Shown piece by piece: positions 48,710-59,189 of a stretch of 64,000 bases of DNA. The notes beneath the pieces are model-generated. The model saw nothing but the letters and a program-made list of their open reading frames with translations, was not told the origin of the DNA and did not search any database. The stretch spans positions 1 through 64,000 of the forward strand of contig NZ_SGWE01000004.1 in NCBI RefSeq assembly GCF_013337115.1, given 5' to 3'. The first letter of the stretch is position 1. Each line of letters begins with the position of its first letter. Position numbers and translations under genes: made by a program. The stretch is from Deinococcus sp. JMULE3. Lineage in GTDB: Bacteria; Deinococcota; Deinococci; Deinococcales; Deinococcaceae.

Positions 48710-49452
48710 GTGGACAGCCGACGTACCTGACGGTGAATGGCCTGCGTACCCACGCCTGGAAGCGGGGGAGGGGCGCGCCGCTGGTGATCGTGCCGGGCCT
48801 GGGGTGCGCGTCGTGGATGTACGCGCGGCTCGCGCGGGAGCTGGGGCGCGAACGCACGGTGTTCGTGTACGACCCGCCCGGCCACGGGGACAGTGAGGGC
48901 CGCGTGGACTTCCCGGTGTGTATCGAGCACCTGACGGATCACCTCGCGGCGTGGCTGCGCGTGGCGGGACTGGAGGGCACGCCGGTATTCGGTCATTCGC
49001 TCGGGGGAGAGGTGATGTTCGACCTGGCCGCGCGGTATGCGCAGCTGGCCCCGGCGTTGATCGCCTGTGCGCCGACGGGTATTCCGGAAAACCCGAGCGT
49101 GCGCCTGCAGTTGCTTCGGCTGTTGCGGGACCTGCCGCGTGAACGACTGGGTCTGCTGCTGCCGGGATTGCGGGCGTACCGGCAGTGCGGGGCGCGGCGC
49201 ATGCTGCTGCTCGCGCGGGACCAGGAAGCGCACATGACTGGTCCGCTGCTGCCCCGCGTGAAGGTCCCGACCCTCCTGATCGACGGGCAGAGTGATCCCG
49301 TCATCCGGACGTGGACGGTCGAGCGGATCTGCGCGGACATTCCGCAGGCGGTCGTGCAGCAGATTCCGGGGGCGCCGCATGGTCTGACGGACACGCACCC
49401 GCGTGCAGTGGCGCAGGTGACCATGGATTTCCTCCGACGGATTAATCACTGA
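48706..49452 (+). CDS. Alpha/beta hydrolase 2
   Basis: This 248-residue serine hydrolase shows IVPGLGCASWMY, nucleophile elbow PVFGHSLGGEVMFDLAA, acid in LIDGQSDPVIRTW and His in PGAPHGLTDTHPRAV. TTG 48706 overlaps the stop of hydrolase 1 by 4 bases, so translation is coupled. The pair is flanked on both sides by copies of the 34-bp palindromic element. The two proteins share the same fold but little obvious sequence beyond motifs, so recent tandem duplication is not evident. Confidence 0.85.
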   Translation: MSGQPTYLTVNGLRTHAWKRGRGAPLVIVPGLGCASWMYARLARELGRERTVFVYDPPGHGDSEGRVDFPVCIEHLTDHLAAWLRVAGLEGTPVFGHSLGGEVMFDLAARYAQLAPALIACAPTGIPENPSVRLQLLRLLRDLPRERLGLLLPGLRAYRQCGARRMLLLARDQEAHMTGPLLPRVKVPTLLIDGQSDPVIRTWTVERICADIPQAVVQQIPGAPHGLTDTHPRAVAQVTMDFLRRINH

Positions 49453-49483
49453 AAGTGACATTGAGCGAGGAGAGAACCGGATT

Positions 49484-49517
49484 TTCACGATATGGCTTAA
49501 TCGTGAATACTTTCACT
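49484..49517. promoter_or_regulatory. 34-bp palindromic element, copy 3
   Basis: TTCACG at 49484, CGTGAA at 49502 and TTCACT at 49512. The first pair extends to perfect 8-base arms TTCACGAT/ATCGTGAA. It lies between convergent 3' ends (hydrolase 2 and aspS), so it is not in an obvious promoter. Confidence 0.65.
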
Positions 49518-49531
49518 TAATGACAGCAAGG

Positions 49532-49553
49532 AAAAGGGGAGGGTGACCTCCCC
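49532..49553 (-). terminator. Terminator of aspS
   Basis: On the minus strand GGGGAGG-TCAC-CCTCCCC is followed by TTTTC, 8 bases past the aspS stop. Confidence 0.8.
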
Positions 49554-49560
49554 AATCCAT

Positions 49561-51297
49561 TCAGTTCTCGGAACCCGCCACGCTCAGCCCGACGTCGGCC
49601 AGCTGACCCGGCTCGACGGGGGAGGGCGCGAGGGCCATGAGGTCCACACCGCGGTTGTTCTTCGGGAAGGCGATGACCTCGCGGATGCTGGTCGCGCCGC
49701 TCATGACCATGATCAGGCGGTCGAAGCCCCAGGCGATGCCACCGTGGGGGGGCGTGCCGTACTCCAGGGCGTCCATGAAGAACCCGAACTTGTCGCGGGC
49801 CTGTTCGGCGCTGAAGCCGATCGCCTGGAACATCTTGGCCTGCACGGCGGGATCGTGGATGCGGATGCTGCCGCCCCCGACCTCGAACCCGTTCAGGACG
49901 AGGTCGTATGCCTGGGCGCGGATTTCGCCCTGGCGGTCGGTGCCGAACAGGTCCAGGTCGTCGGGGTGGGGGGCGGTGAAGGGGTGGTGCATGTACGTCC
50001 AGGTGCCGCTGTCGTCGTCGAATTCCAGCTGGGGGAACTCGGTGACCCAGGAGACATGGAACTGCGGCCCGCTGGCGGCGAGGTCGAACAGGTCGCGCAG
50101 GGCGAGGCGGACCGCGCCGAGTGCACCGACGGCTTTCTTCCACTCCCCGGCGGTGAAGAGGAGCGTGCCGCCCTGTTCGATGCCGGTGCGGGCGATCAGT
50201 TCGGCGGCCTGCGCGGTGACGAACTTGCTGATGCCGCCGGTGAAGCCGTCGCCGTCGCGTTTGAGCCACGCGAGCCCGCCGGCGCCGTTCTGCTTGGCGA
50301 TGCGTTCGAGTTCGTCGATCTGCTTGCGGGTCAGTTCGGGCGCGGCGATGACCTTGACGGCCTGCGCGGCGGCGAAGGCCTTGAACTCGCCACCCTGGAA
50401 CAGGTCGGTGACGTCCGTGAACTTCAGGTCGAAGCGCAGGTCCGGCTTGTCCGAGCCGTACAGGTTCATGGCGTCCATGTACGCCATGCGCGGGAACGGC
50501 ACGGGCAGCTCGACGCCCATCGTCTCGCGGAACACGTGCGCCATCAGGCCCTCCTGGGTGCTCAGCACGTCGTCCAGTTCGACGAAGCTCATCTCCATGT
50601 CGAGCTGCGTGAAGTCCGGCTGGCGGTCGGCGCGCAGGTCCTCGTCGCGGAAACAGCGGGCCAGCTGGTAGTAGCGGTCGTACCCGGCGATCATCAGCAT
50701 CTGCTTGAACAGCTGCGGGCTCTGCGGCAGCGCGTAGAACTCGCCGGGGTTCTGGCGGCTGGGCACCAGGAAGTCACGGGCACCCTCGGGCGTGGACTTC
50801 GTGAGCATGGGCGTCTCGACCTGCACGAAGCCCTCGCGGTCGAGGTACTCCGTGACGGCAGCGACGGCCTTGCTGCGCAGGACGAGGTTGCGCTGCATCT
50901 CCGGGCGGCGCAGGTCCAGGTACCGGAACTTCAGGCGGATGTCCTCGGCGACGCTGTCCCCCTTCTCCAGTTCGAACGGCGTGGTCTTCGCGGTGTTCAG
51001 GACCTTCACGCGCGTGGCGATGACCTCGAAGTCCGCGAGGCCCCCTTTGCGCTGGCTCTCGGGGCGGGCCTGGTAGGTGCCCTCGATCTCCGCGACGTAC
51101 TCGGCACGCAGGCGGTCCGCGTCGGCGAACGCGGCGGAGTCCGGTTCGACCTGCACCTGCACCAGCCCGCTGCGGTCGCGGAGTTCCAGGAAGATCAGGC
51201 CGCCCAGGTCGCGGCGGCGGTTCACCCAGCCCTGCAGGGTGACGGTCTGCCCGGCGTGCGCGGGCGTGAGGTGGCCGATCATGGCGGTGCGTTTCAT
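49561..51297 (-). CDS. aspS: Aspartyl-tRNA synthetase, bacterial type
   Basis: This 578-residue class II synthetase has an N-terminal OB-fold ([21 protein letters not shown]), motif 2 ([20 protein letters not shown]), a bacterial GAD insertion in the middle, and motif 3 ([16 protein letters not shown]). Length and insertion identify the bacterial form; Deinococcus also carries a shorter archaeal-type enzyme elsewhere. ATG 51297 overlaps the hisS stop as ATGA and has AGGAG upstream. hisS-aspS is a common bacterial gene pair. Confidence 0.95.
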   Translation of the reverse strand: MKRTAMIGHLTPAHAGQTVTLQGWVNRRRDLGGLIFLELRDRSGLVQVQVEPDSAAFADADRLRAEYVAEIEGTYQARPESQRKGGLADFEVIATRVKVLNTAKTTPFELEKGDSVAEDIRLKFRYLDLRRPEMQRNLVLRSKAVAAVTEYLDREGFVQVETPMLTKSTPEGARDFLVPSRQNPGEFYALPQSPQLFKQMLMIAGYDRYYQLARCFRDEDLRADRQPDFTQLDMEMSFVELDDVLSTQEGLMAHVFRETMGVELPVPFPRMAYMDAMNLYGSDKPDLRFDLKFTDVTDLFQGGEFKAFAAAQAVKVIAAPELTRKQIDELERIAKQNGAGGLAWLKRDGDGFTGGISKFVTAQAAELIARTGIEQGGTLLFTAGEWKKAVGALGAVRLALRDLFDLAASGPQFHVSWVTEFPQLEFDDDSGTWTYMHHPFTAPHPDDLDLFGTDRQGEIRAQAYDLVLNGFEVGGGSIRIHDPAVQAKMFQAIGFSAEQARDKFGFFMDALEYGTPPHGGIAWGFDRLIMVMSGATSIREVIAFPKNNRGVDLMALAPSPVEPGQLADVGLSVAGSEN

Positions 51298-52589
51298 GCG
51301 TGCTCCTGAAGGAAGGTGGCGAGGTCGGCGGCGGCGAGGCTGCGCTGCTCACCGGTCCGGATGTTCTTGAGGCTGAGGGTGCCCTGCGTGACCTCGTCGG
51401 TCCCGAGGAGGGCCACCCAGTGCGCGCCGCGCCGTTCGGCGTCGCGGAAGGCGGCGGCGGGTTTCATCGCGCGGTACGCGAACTCCGCGCGGGCGTGCGC
51501 GCGGGAGATCATGGCGGTCCGCGCGGCGTGCGGGACGTTCACCTCGTCCAGCGCGGCGACGTACAGCAGCGGCCCGGCGATCTCCGGGAGGGCCATGCCC
51601 TCGGCCTCCAGCGCCAGCAGGAGCCGCTCGACGCCGAACGCCCAGCCGATGCCGGGAATAGTTTCCTTGCTGCCGAGTTCCTGCGCCAGGCCGTCGTAGC
51701 GGCCCCCGCCGCCCAGCGCGGATTTCGCGCCGACACCCTCGTGATGCAGTTCCCACGCGGTGCGGCGGTAGTAGTCCAGGCCCCGAACGATGCTCGGGTC
51801 GATGTCGTACTCGACGCCCCACTCGGTCAGGTAGGCCTGCACGGCGCGGAAGTGCGCGCCCGCCTCCTCACCCAGGAAGTCCAGCATGGGCTTCACGGCG
51901 AGTTCCGCCAGGAGTTCCTGATCGGCGGCGCTCTTGCTGTCCAGGATGCGCATCGGGTTGCGGGTCAGGCGGTCCTTCGAGTCATCCGACAGGCGCTCCA
52001 GTTGTGGCGTGAACAGCCCCCGCAGGTACGTGTTGTACCGCTCACGGTCCTCCGGGTCGCCGATGCTGCCCAGCTTCACGCGCACGCCCGTCAGGCCCAG
52101 TTCGCGCACCACGCCCACCATCAGCGCAATCGCCTCGGCGTCCACGAGCGCGTCCGTGCTGCCCAGCACCTCGTAATCCACCTGATGGAACTGCCGCAGG
52201 CGCCCCCGCTGCTGCCGCTCCGCGCGGAACATCGGCCCGTGCGTCCACAGCTTCAGCGGCGCGGGCAGCTGCTTCAGCCCGTTCTGCAGGTACGCGCGCA
52301 CGATCGCCGCCGTGCCCTCGGGCCGCAGGATGTACCCGCCGTGATCCCCGAAGTAATACACGGTGAACATCTCCTTACGGACGATGTCCGTGCTGCCCCC
52401 CACGCCCCGCTTCACGAGGTCCGCCTCCTCGAACAGAGGCGTGTCGATGCGCTGCGCGCCCGCGCGTTCCAGAACGCGCCTTGCCTTCTCCACCAGCCAG
52501 CCGTGCGCCTGCGCCGAAACGTCAAGCGTGAGTTTCGGACTCAGTGCCGGAAGGTGATCCTCAGTGCCCTTGGGGCGGTTGATCGCCAT
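51294..52589 (-). CDS. hisS: Histidyl-tRNA synthetase
   Basis: This is a 431-residue class II synthetase. Visible are the start [10 protein letters not shown], motif 2 ([23 protein letters not shown]), the histidine-specific signatures [12 protein letters not shown] and [12 protein letters not shown], and motif 3 ([16 protein letters not shown]). The C-terminal anticodon-binding domain ends at the stop that overlaps aspS. ATG 52589 has TATGCT at 52599-52604, 9 bases upstream, so the hisS-aspS operon is probably leaderless. Confidence 0.95.
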   Translation of the reverse strand: MAINRPKGTEDHLPALSPKLTLDVSAQAHGWLVEKARRVLERAGAQRIDTPLFEEADLVKRGVGGSTDIVRKEMFTVYYFGDHGGYILRPEGTAAIVRAYLQNGLKQLPAPLKLWTHGPMFRAERQQRGRLRQFHQVDYEVLGSTDALVDAEAIALMVGVVRELGLTGVRVKLGSIGDPEDRERYNTYLRGLFTPQLERLSDDSKDRLTRNPMRILDSKSAADQELLAELAVKPMLDFLGEEAGAHFRAVQAYLTEWGVEYDIDPSIVRGLDYYRRTAWELHHEGVGAKSALGGGGRYDGLAQELGSKETIPGIGWAFGVERLLLALEAEGMALPEIAGPLLYVAALDEVNVPHAARTAMISRAHARAEFAYRAMKPAAAFRDAERRGAHWVALLGTDEVTQGTLSLKNIRTGEQRSLAAADLATFLQEHA

Positions 52590-52685
52590 AACCCGAGCAG
52601 CATAGCGCCTGCACGGCCAAAACCACCCACAGGCAGGGGAGAGGGCGACCCCCGGAATCCCGGACGGCCGCCCTCTGAGAAGGTG

Positions 52686-53057
52686 TTACTGCTTGACGCT
52701 GAACGGCAGGCCTGTGGAGCGCATAGCACCGACCTCCACGAACAGCCAGCTGCCGCCCACCGGCGCGTCCGCCGGGACGGTCAGCACGATCTGCGCGTCC
52801 GTCCACGACTGCACCGCCGACGCCGGGAACATGTACCCACCGTCACCCTGCTCGGTGGCGCCCAGACGCACGCGACCCGTGCTCGGCCCACCAAGGTAAC
52901 GACCCTGAATGGTAACCGTCCCGCCCCGCGCCGCACCCTCGGACGCCTTGATGAGCACCGGGGTCACCGTGACCATCTGGGACGCCCCCTGCTGCGCAGG
53001 CGCGCACGCCACCAGACCGCCAGCCAACACTAAAGAAGCAACCAAGAAACGCAGCAT
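52686..53057 (-). CDS. Lipoprotein with IPT/TIG-like domain
   Basis: The 123-residue protein has a lipoprotein signal peptide ([18 protein letters not shown]; lipobox LVAC with Cys18). The mature part from about residue 30 ([24 protein letters not shown]) has the pattern of an immunoglobulin-like IPT/TIG domain ([17 protein letters not shown]). It is probably a surface-attached structural protein. ATG 53057 has GGAGG upstream. The gene is divergent from dagK with overlapping promoter space of about 35 bases. Confidence 0.78.
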   Translation of the reverse strand: MLRFLVASLVLAGGLVACAPAQQGASQMVTVTPVLIKASEGAARGGTVTIQGRYLGGPSTGRVRLGATEQGDGGYMFPASAVQSWTDAQIVLTVPADAPVGGSWLFVEVGAMRSTGLPFSVKQ

Positions 53058-53092
53058 GTCCTTTCCTCCGTGAAGGCAGTCTAATGCATGAA

Positions 53093-54043
53093 ATGACCAC
53101 CGACGCCCCCACCACCGACCGCCCCCTGCACGGCAAACGTATCCTCGTGGTCTTCAATCCCAAGAGCGGCAGCGGCGACAGCGAACTGCCCGAATTCAAC
53201 CGCCTCCTGCGCGACGCCGGCGCGGACGTCGTCGAACGGGAACTTCAGCCCGACACGCCCATGACCGACTACGTCCACGACCTCGACGCCTTCACGTACC
53301 TCGTCGGCGCCGGCGGGGACGGTACCGTCAGCAGCCTCGCCTACGCCGCCCGCTACAAGAACGTCCCCATGCTGGCCTTCCCGGCAGGCACCGCGAACCT
53401 CATCGCGCAGAACCTCGACCTGCCGCAGGACGCCGCGAGTCTCGCCGACATCGTCACGCAGGGTCACGCCCAGCGCGTCGACATGGGCGAACTGACCGTC
53501 CACGACGAAAAGAGCGGCTTCTGCATGCTCGCCGGAGCCGGAGCGGACGCCAGCATGATCCGCGACAGCGAGGAACTCAAGGACCGCTTCGGTGCCATGG
53601 CCTACGTCATGAGCGCCATGAAGCAGCTGAACCCGAAGAAGACCACCTTCCACCTGAAGATCGACGGGCAACCCCGCGACTTCGAAGGGATCGGCGTGAT
53701 GGTCGCCAACTTCGGCATGGCGAACTACCGCCTGCCGATCACCAGCGACATCAGCCCCAGCGACGGCCGCTTCACCGTCATCCTCCTGAAAGCCGGGAAC
53801 ATCATGCGGCTCATCCCCAACCTCATCGACTCCGTCCGCGTGAAACTCAATCTGGGCGACCCCATCTTCAGCGGGAACCTCGAAACCATCGAAGCGAAAC
53901 ACATCGAGATCGATGCAGACGATCCCTTCCCCCTGCAGTACGACGGTGAACTGCACGTCGAGACCACGCCGTTCACCGCGAAGATCCTCCCCGGCGCCAT
54001 CCGCTTCCTGACCGCCGCGAAACGCGACGACCTCGAAACCTGA
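53093..54043 (+). CDS. Diacylglycerol kinase-family lipid kinase
   Basis: This 316-residue DagK/YegS-type kinase has [14 protein letters not shown] (nucleotide-binding start), the signature [12 protein letters not shown] and [15 protein letters not shown], then the beta-sandwich C-terminal domain ending in [16 protein letters not shown]. It probably phosphorylates diacylglycerol or a related lipid. Two ATG codons are possible (53084 and 53093). TCTAAT at 53080-53085 lies 7 bases before the second and overlaps the first, which favours 53093. A hairpin with arms GACCGCCCG/CGGGCGGTC follows at 54061-54089. Confidence 0.87.
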   Translation: MTTDAPTTDRPLHGKRILVVFNPKSGSGDSELPEFNRLLRDAGADVVERELQPDTPMTDYVHDLDAFTYLVGAGGDGTVSSLAYAARYKNVPMLAFPAGTANLIAQNLDLPQDAASLADIVTQGHAQRVDMGELTVHDEKSGFCMLAGAGADASMIRDSEELKDRFGAMAYVMSAMKQLNPKKTTFHLKIDGQPRDFEGIGVMVANFGMANYRLPITSDISPSDGRFTVILLKAGNIMRLIPNLIDSVRVKLNLGDPIFSGNLETIEAKHIEIDADDPFPLQYDGELHVETTPFTAKILPGAIRFLTAAKRDDLET

Positions 54044-54060
54044 CCCGCACCGCGCAAGAC

Positions 54061-54089
54061 GACCGCCCGCAGCAGATGCACGGGCGGTC
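54061..54089 (+). terminator. Terminator of the lipid kinase gene
   Basis: The 9-bp stem GACCGCCCG/CGGGCGGTC lies 17 bases after the stop, tail ATCTCAT. Confidence 0.6.
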
Positions 54090-54124
54090 ATCTCATGTGC
54101 GCCGGAGAAAAGCGTCCCACACGG

Positions 54125-54175
54125 CAAAAAAACAACAAGGCCACAGGAAGGCCAGGAAGGGGCCTCCGGCAAGCG
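54125..54175 (-). terminator. T-rich terminator region of the recombinase gene
   Basis: On the minus strand imperfect hairpins from repeats of AAGGCC and CCTTCC are followed by TTGTTGTTTTTTT. Confidence 0.5.
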
Positions 54176-54191
54176 GCGAGGGGTAGAACAC

Positions 54192-55157
54192 CTAACGGAA
54201 GGACTCGATGGCGTCCGCCAGATCATCCTCCGGCAGTTCCACGTACCGGCGGGTCGTATCCACCTGCTCATGCCCCAGGAATCCCGCCACGCGCGTGAAG
54301 TCCTTCACCGCCGCGTACAGCTGCGTCCCCGCGTACTTCCGACCGGCATGGAACCCCCGGAACTCATGCTCCCGCCCGCACTTCAACGCGACATTCTGAA
54401 GCCGCCCGTACGCCGACGAGTAAGCACGCCAGGGCAACACGAACCCATCCCGCGTGGGTGACGCAGCCAGCAGCGCCTCCAGCGCCTCGCGCAGACGCCC
54501 GCTGAGCGGCACGATCCGCGCCTTGTCCCCCTTGCCGTGCGCGACCAGCAACCGCCGCCCCGGCAGGTTCACGTGCGCCCACTCGACCGACAGCGCCTCC
54601 GCGATCCGCAGGCCCGCATGCGTGAGCAGCAGCAGCAGCGCCGCCTCGTGCGGGTCCGCCTCGTCCAGCATGGCCTGCACGAAGTCCTCCCGGTACGGTG
54701 GATTCTTCACCACGCCCTTCGTGCGGTCCTTGGGGCGCTTCACGTCCGCGAACGGGTCCGCGTCCGTCGCCCCAGCCCACCGCAGTGCCCGGTACAGCGC
54801 CCCGGCCGCCGCCACGCGGGCCATGACCGTCGCGGGTTTCAGACCGGACGCCGTCAGGGCAGCCACGTACAGCCCAGGCTCACGCCTTCCCGGGTGCAGA
54901 AGGTTCCAGGCGTTCGACGACGCATGCTCCAGCATCACCTCGACGCCCTTGCGGTAGGCGCGCAGGGTGTGCGGGCTGAGCTTCACGCCCGCGCTGGTAT
55001 CGCTGCTGAGGTACGCGAGCGTCAGGGACCACAGGTCCTCAAGGGACTTGTCGCGGGCGGCGGTGATGGCGCGGACGCGCAGGGCCTCGTCGGTGAGCCC
55101 CGCCAGCGCGCGGGCCTGGGCGAGGCGGTCGCCGAGGTACGGGGTGATCTCTGACAT
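54192..55157 (-). CDS. Tyrosine recombinase (XerC/XerD-like)
   Basis: This is a 321-residue site-specific recombinase. An N-terminal SAM-like core-binding domain (about 30-150) precedes the catalytic domain with Arg in THAGLRIAEALSVEW, Lys in HGKGDKARIVPL, His-x-x-Arg in GFHAGRKYAGTQL, His in FLGHEQVDTTRRYVEL and the nucleophile Tyr in the last segment. The second catalytic block reads HAGR where XerD has HxLR. It may be the housekeeping dimer-resolution enzyme or an element integrase; no att sites were found. ATG 55157 has TATCAT at 55166-55171, 8 bases upstream. Confidence 0.87.
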   Translation of the reverse strand: MSEITPYLGDRLAQARALAGLTDEALRVRAITAARDKSLEDLWSLTLAYLSSDTSAGVKLSPHTLRAYRKGVEVMLEHASSNAWNLLHPGRREPGLYVAALTASGLKPATVMARVAAAGALYRALRWAGATDADPFADVKRPKDRTKGVVKNPPYREDFVQAMLDEADPHEAALLLLLTHAGLRIAEALSVEWAHVNLPGRRLLVAHGKGDKARIVPLSGRLREALEALLAASPTRDGFVLPWRAYSSAYGRLQNVALKCGREHEFRGFHAGRKYAGTQLYAAVKDFTRVAGFLGHEQVDTTRRYVELPEDDLADAIESFR

Positions 55158-55166
55158 GTGATCCGA

Positions 55167-55184
55167 TGATAACATGCATTATCA
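55167..55184. promoter_or_regulatory. Palindrome in the recombinase/HNH divergent promoter
   Basis: TGATAA-CATGCA-TTATCA, perfect 6-base arms, overlaps the recombinase -10 hexamer and lies 24 bases before the HNH gene, where one regulator could act on both. Confidence 0.5.
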
Positions 55185-55207
55185 ACGGAACAATGAAGGA
55201 GGCGATA

Positions 55208-55654
55208 GTGAAGGAGCGAACCTGCAAATCGTGCGGCACAGCATTCACGCCAACCGGAATCAACAACCGCCACACGGTCTGCCGCCCCTGCCGCAGCGCA
55301 GCCGCACACGCGAAGTACCACGGCGATCCCCGAGCACGCGCCCTGCAGATCGCCCGCAGCATGAACGCCAGCCTCCGCCAGCGCGCCCCTGGGCAGACAC
55401 CGCTGCCCGCCACGCTGATGGCCGACCTCATCCTCACCGGAACGCACTGCACCTACTGCGGTCAACCGAACGCCAGGGGCGGCACCGGATTCCACCTCGA
55501 TCACCGCGTGCCACTGGCCTCCGGTGGCAGCCACTCGCTGGAGAACCTCGCGCTGTGCTGCGAGATGTGCAACCGCGCCAAATGGCACCACTCCGAGGAA
55601 GAGTTCATGGCGTGGCTCAGAGGTACCGCCGAGCGTCTACGTTCCGATTCCTAG
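55208..55654 (+). CDS. HNH endonuclease with zinc motifs
   Basis: The 148-residue protein has an N-terminal zinc ribbon (CKSCGTAF and CRPCRS) and an HNH core (CTYCG, FHLDHRVPLASGGSHSLEN, CCEMCNRAK) with the catalytic LDH. The GTG start at 55208 is preferred over ATG 55193 because AAGGAGG (55196-55202) lies 5 bases before it. It is divergent from the recombinase, and its stop TAG shares bases CTA with the lnt stop on the other strand. It could be a homing-type or defence nuclease; no partner is visible. Confidence 0.85.
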   Translation: MKERTCKSCGTAFTPTGINNRHTVCRPCRSAAAHAKYHGDPRARALQIARSMNASLRQRAPGQTPLPATLMADLILTGTHCTYCGQPNARGGTGFHLDHRVPLASGGSHSLENLALCCEMCNRAKWHHSEEEFMAWLRGTAERLRSDS

Positions 55655-57141
55655 AAGTCCCGTTCTCGGCGGGTCATGCCGTACAGGATCATGCCGAGGG
55701 CGAGGATCAGCGCGGGCCAGTCGCCGAGGCGGACGTACAGGGTGGTGCCGGTCAGCAGTCGGGGGCGGACGTCTAGGGTCTGCAGCTCCTGGCCGCTCTG
55801 GACGGTCTGGATGGGCTGCCCGAGGTCGTTCACCGCTCCGGCGACGCCGTTGTTGACGCTGCGGACAAGCCAGCGGCGGGTTTCGATGGCGCGGACGCGG
55901 CCCATGTTGAAGTGCTGCTGCACGCCCCAGCCCTGGTACCAGCCGTCGTTGCTGGGGTTCACGAGCACCTGCGCGCCCTGCGCGGCCAGTGCGCGGGCGA
56001 CCCTTGGGAAGACGCTGTCGTAGCAGATGTACGCGCCGTACAGCACGCCGTTCAGGTTGAGAGGCGTAGGGTTGGAGTTGGGGCGAAAGTTGGGTATTGC
56101 GAATCCAAGTGGGTTGAGGATCATCCGGTAGATCGGGCCGAGAATGGGCTGGAACGGGAATTCCTCGCCGAAGGGCACGAGTTTGGACTTATCGCTACGG
56201 CTGGTGACGCGACCGGCTGTGTCGAGGGCGATGGCGGTGTTGTACGGAGGGGGGTCTGCGAGGGGGCTGGTTGGGGTGACGCCGTAGTCGATGCCGCCCG
56301 CGCCGGTGATGCCGGGTCCGGGAAAGTCGGGGCGGGTGTCGGGCGTTCCGGGATAGGTGATGGCGGTCTCGCTCCAGACGACGACACTTCCGGCGGGTCG
56401 GTTCAGGCTGGCGGCGCGTGTCTGGGCGAACTGGGTCTCGGCTGGGAGATCTCCGCTGGCGCGTTCGAATGGGTCGAAGGTGACGCGCATGACCCGCATG
56501 GGTTGTTCGGGTCCGGTGCCGGGGGTGCGGGTCAGGCCATAGCCGAGGGCAGCGGCCCAGGCGAGTGCGGCGAGGAGCGCGGGTGCGAGGGGGCGTCTCC
56601 CCCACCGGGCACGTTCCGTCCAGGCGTGGGCGAGGCTGGCGGCGGTGAAGGTGATCAGGACGCTGCCCAGCAGGACGCCACCCAGGTCCGCGATCTGGAT
56701 GACGGGGGTGGGCAGCAGGGTGTACCCGAGGGTCGGCCAGGGGAAGGCGAGTGGGCCGAGGAAGCGGAGCCATTCGAGGATCACCCACGCGCCGGCGAGG
56801 GTCCAGATGCGCCCGGTGCGGGTGCGGGGCAGTAGGGTGGCGAGGTACGCCGTGATGGCGAGGAACGTGCCTTCCAGGGCGAACAGCAGGGCGGCGGCCG
56901 CACCGAGGGGTGGGAAGCCCAGGAGGTTCACGAGGAACGCGCCGAGCCACCACAGGTGCAGGCCGAAGTACCCGAAGCCCACCCAGAAGGCGCGTCCGGC
57001 GGCGTGGCGGGGCGTGTCGGCGCGGGCGATGAAGGCGAGGATCAGGGTCAGGGGAATGAAGCTCAGGGCGCTCCATGGGAGCGGGAGGCCGCAGGCGGCG
57101 AGGAGCAGGCCGAGCAGGAGGCCGGTGGCGGGCGTGGGCAT
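55651..57141 (-). CDS. lnt: Apolipoprotein N-acyltransferase
   Basis: Lnt adds the third acyl chain to lipoproteins in the inner membrane. The 496-residue protein has about six N-terminal membrane helices and a periplasmic nitrilase domain with the triad Glu (VVVWSETAITYPG), Lys (SDKSKLVPFGEEFPF) and Cys (GAYICYDSVFPRVAR), plus a C-terminal helix. NPSNDGWY is a further family motif. ATG 57141 has TATAGT at 57150-57155, 8 bases upstream. The presence of lnt fits the lipoprotein gene at 52686. Confidence 0.93.
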   Translation of the reverse strand: MPTPATGLLLGLLLAACGLPLPWSALSFIPLTLILAFIARADTPRHAAGRAFWVGFGYFGLHLWWLGAFLVNLLGFPPLGAAAALLFALEGTFLAITAYLATLLPRTRTGRIWTLAGAWVILEWLRFLGPLAFPWPTLGYTLLPTPVIQIADLGGVLLGSVLITFTAASLAHAWTERARWGRRPLAPALLAALAWAAALGYGLTRTPGTGPEQPMRVMRVTFDPFERASGDLPAETQFAQTRAASLNRPAGSVVVWSETAITYPGTPDTRPDFPGPGITGAGGIDYGVTPTSPLADPPPYNTAIALDTAGRVTSRSDKSKLVPFGEEFPFQPILGPIYRMILNPLGFAIPNFRPNSNPTPLNLNGVLYGAYICYDSVFPRVARALAAQGAQVLVNPSNDGWYQGWGVQQHFNMGRVRAIETRRWLVRSVNNGVAGAVNDLGQPIQTVQSGQELQTLDVRPRLLTGTTLYVRLGDWPALILALGMILYGMTRRERDF

Positions 57142-57224
57142 CGAGTGCCACTATAGGCGGCGCTTACCCCGTCGGGTGGGTGGGATGGGTGGGGCGCGTG
57201 GTTTTGCTCTAGGATGGGATCACC

Positions 57225-57929
<705 letters not shown>

Positions 57930-57955
57930 AGCGTAGGCATAGGCATCAACGGAGA

Positions 57956-57980
57956 GGGCCGCCCGGTGAATGGGCGGTCC
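57956..57980 (+). terminator. Terminator of the phosphoesterase gene
   Basis: The stem GGGCCGCCC/GGGCGGTCC (one G-U pair) has loop GGTGAAT and tail TTCC. Confidence 0.55.
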
Positions 57981-57999
57981 TTCCCTGTGCTCTGGGGTT

Positions 58000-59144
58000 T
58001 CAGGCGGGGACGGGCTCCAGTGCGTCCTGGAAGCGATCGGCGAGGCCGCGTTCACCCAGGATGTCCTCCAGGGCGTGCAGGAGGGTCAGGTACGGGGCGG
58101 GGCGGGCGGTTTCGCCCATCAGGCCCAGTCGCCAGATGAGGCCCGCGGTGGGGCCGAGGCCGCCGGTGACGCTGATGTGCCGGTCGCGCAGGGCCTTGCG
58201 GACCCCGGTGTCGTCGAGTCCTTCGGGGAGGCGCAGGGCGAGGACGGTGGGGAGTCGGTCCTCGGGGCGGCGGACGTACGGGGTGAAGCCCAGCGGGGCG
58301 AGGGCGGTCTGCAGGGCGGCGCTGACCTGCTGCACGCGGCGCTGGCGGTTCTCCAGGCCTTCCTCCAGCGCGGCGCGCAGGGCGGCGTGCAGGGCGTAGT
58401 GCAGGTTGACGGGCACGGTGTGGTGGTAGGAGTGGTCCTCCCAGTAGTCGCGCAGGCCCTCGAAGTCGCAGTACCAGAGGGGCGTGGGGGTGCGGCGGGC
58501 GGCGAAGCGGGCGAAGGCGCGTTCGCTGATGGCGACCGGGGCGAGTCCGGGGGGGGCGCTGAGGCATTTCTGCGCGCCGGTGTAGGCGTAGTCGACGCCC
58601 CACTGGGCCATGTGGAAGGGTTCCATCCCGGCGGTGGTGACGGCGTCCACGGTCAGCAGCGCGCCGCTCTGGCGGACGAGCCGGGCGATCTCCGGGACGG
58701 GGTTCAGGACGCCGGTGCTGGTCTCGCCGTGGACGACGGCGACCATCTTGGCGCCGTCGAGGTGCGCGGCGACGTCGTCGGGGTTGATGGCCTCGCCGAG
58801 GGGCGCGGTGACGAGGCGGACGCGGGCGCCGTAGCGGGCGGCCATCTCGGCCATGCGGCGCCCGAAGGACCCGTTGGCGCATACCAGGACGTCGTCGCCA
58901 GCCTCGACGAGGTTCGCGAAGCCCGCTTCCATGCCGAGGCTGCCGGTCCCGGCGAGCAGCGCGGTGAAGGTGCTTTCCTCGGTGCCGTACATGACGCGCA
59001 GGTCGGCCTGGATTTCGCGGTTCAGGGCGAACACCTCGGGGTCCATGTGGCCGAGCATGGGGCGCGTGAGGGCCTGCATGGCCCTGGGGTGGATGGGGTG
59101 GGTCCAGGGGTCAGCAGGGTGTGTTCGGGGGTCGCGTCCGGCAT
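58000..59144 (-). CDS. Class V aminotransferase (alanine-glyoxylate type), N-terminal frameshift
   Basis: This PLP enzyme, probably alanine/serine-glyoxylate aminotransferase, shows [45 protein letters not shown] and the Schiff-base lysine in [13 protein letters not shown]. The main frame is open from 59079 ([14 protein letters not shown]) and gives 359 residues. The family's N-terminal LTPGPTPIHPRA is encoded just upstream but in two frames. ATG 59144 begins [16 protein letters not shown], with TAGGCT at 59152-59157 7 bases upstream. One base is missing from the four-base run at 59095-59098. See findings. Confidence 0.87.
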
Positions 59145-59151
59145 GCGGGTC

Positions 59152-59189
59152 AGCCTAGCGGATTCCCGAACTGAACGCAATATCATTGC
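59152..59189 (-). promoter_or_regulatory. Promoter of the class V aminotransferase gene with palindrome
   Basis: Minus-strand TTGCGT, 17 bases, TAGGCT; the start follows after 7 bases. GCAA-TATCA-TTGC (59177-59189) overlaps the -35 region and may be an operator. The rest of 59158-59350 is unusually AT-rich and non-coding. Confidence 0.45.

Noticed and set aside
54192..55654. Integrated prophage or genomic island
   Set aside because: Only two genes, host-like composition, no att repeats, and housekeeping genes on both sides.
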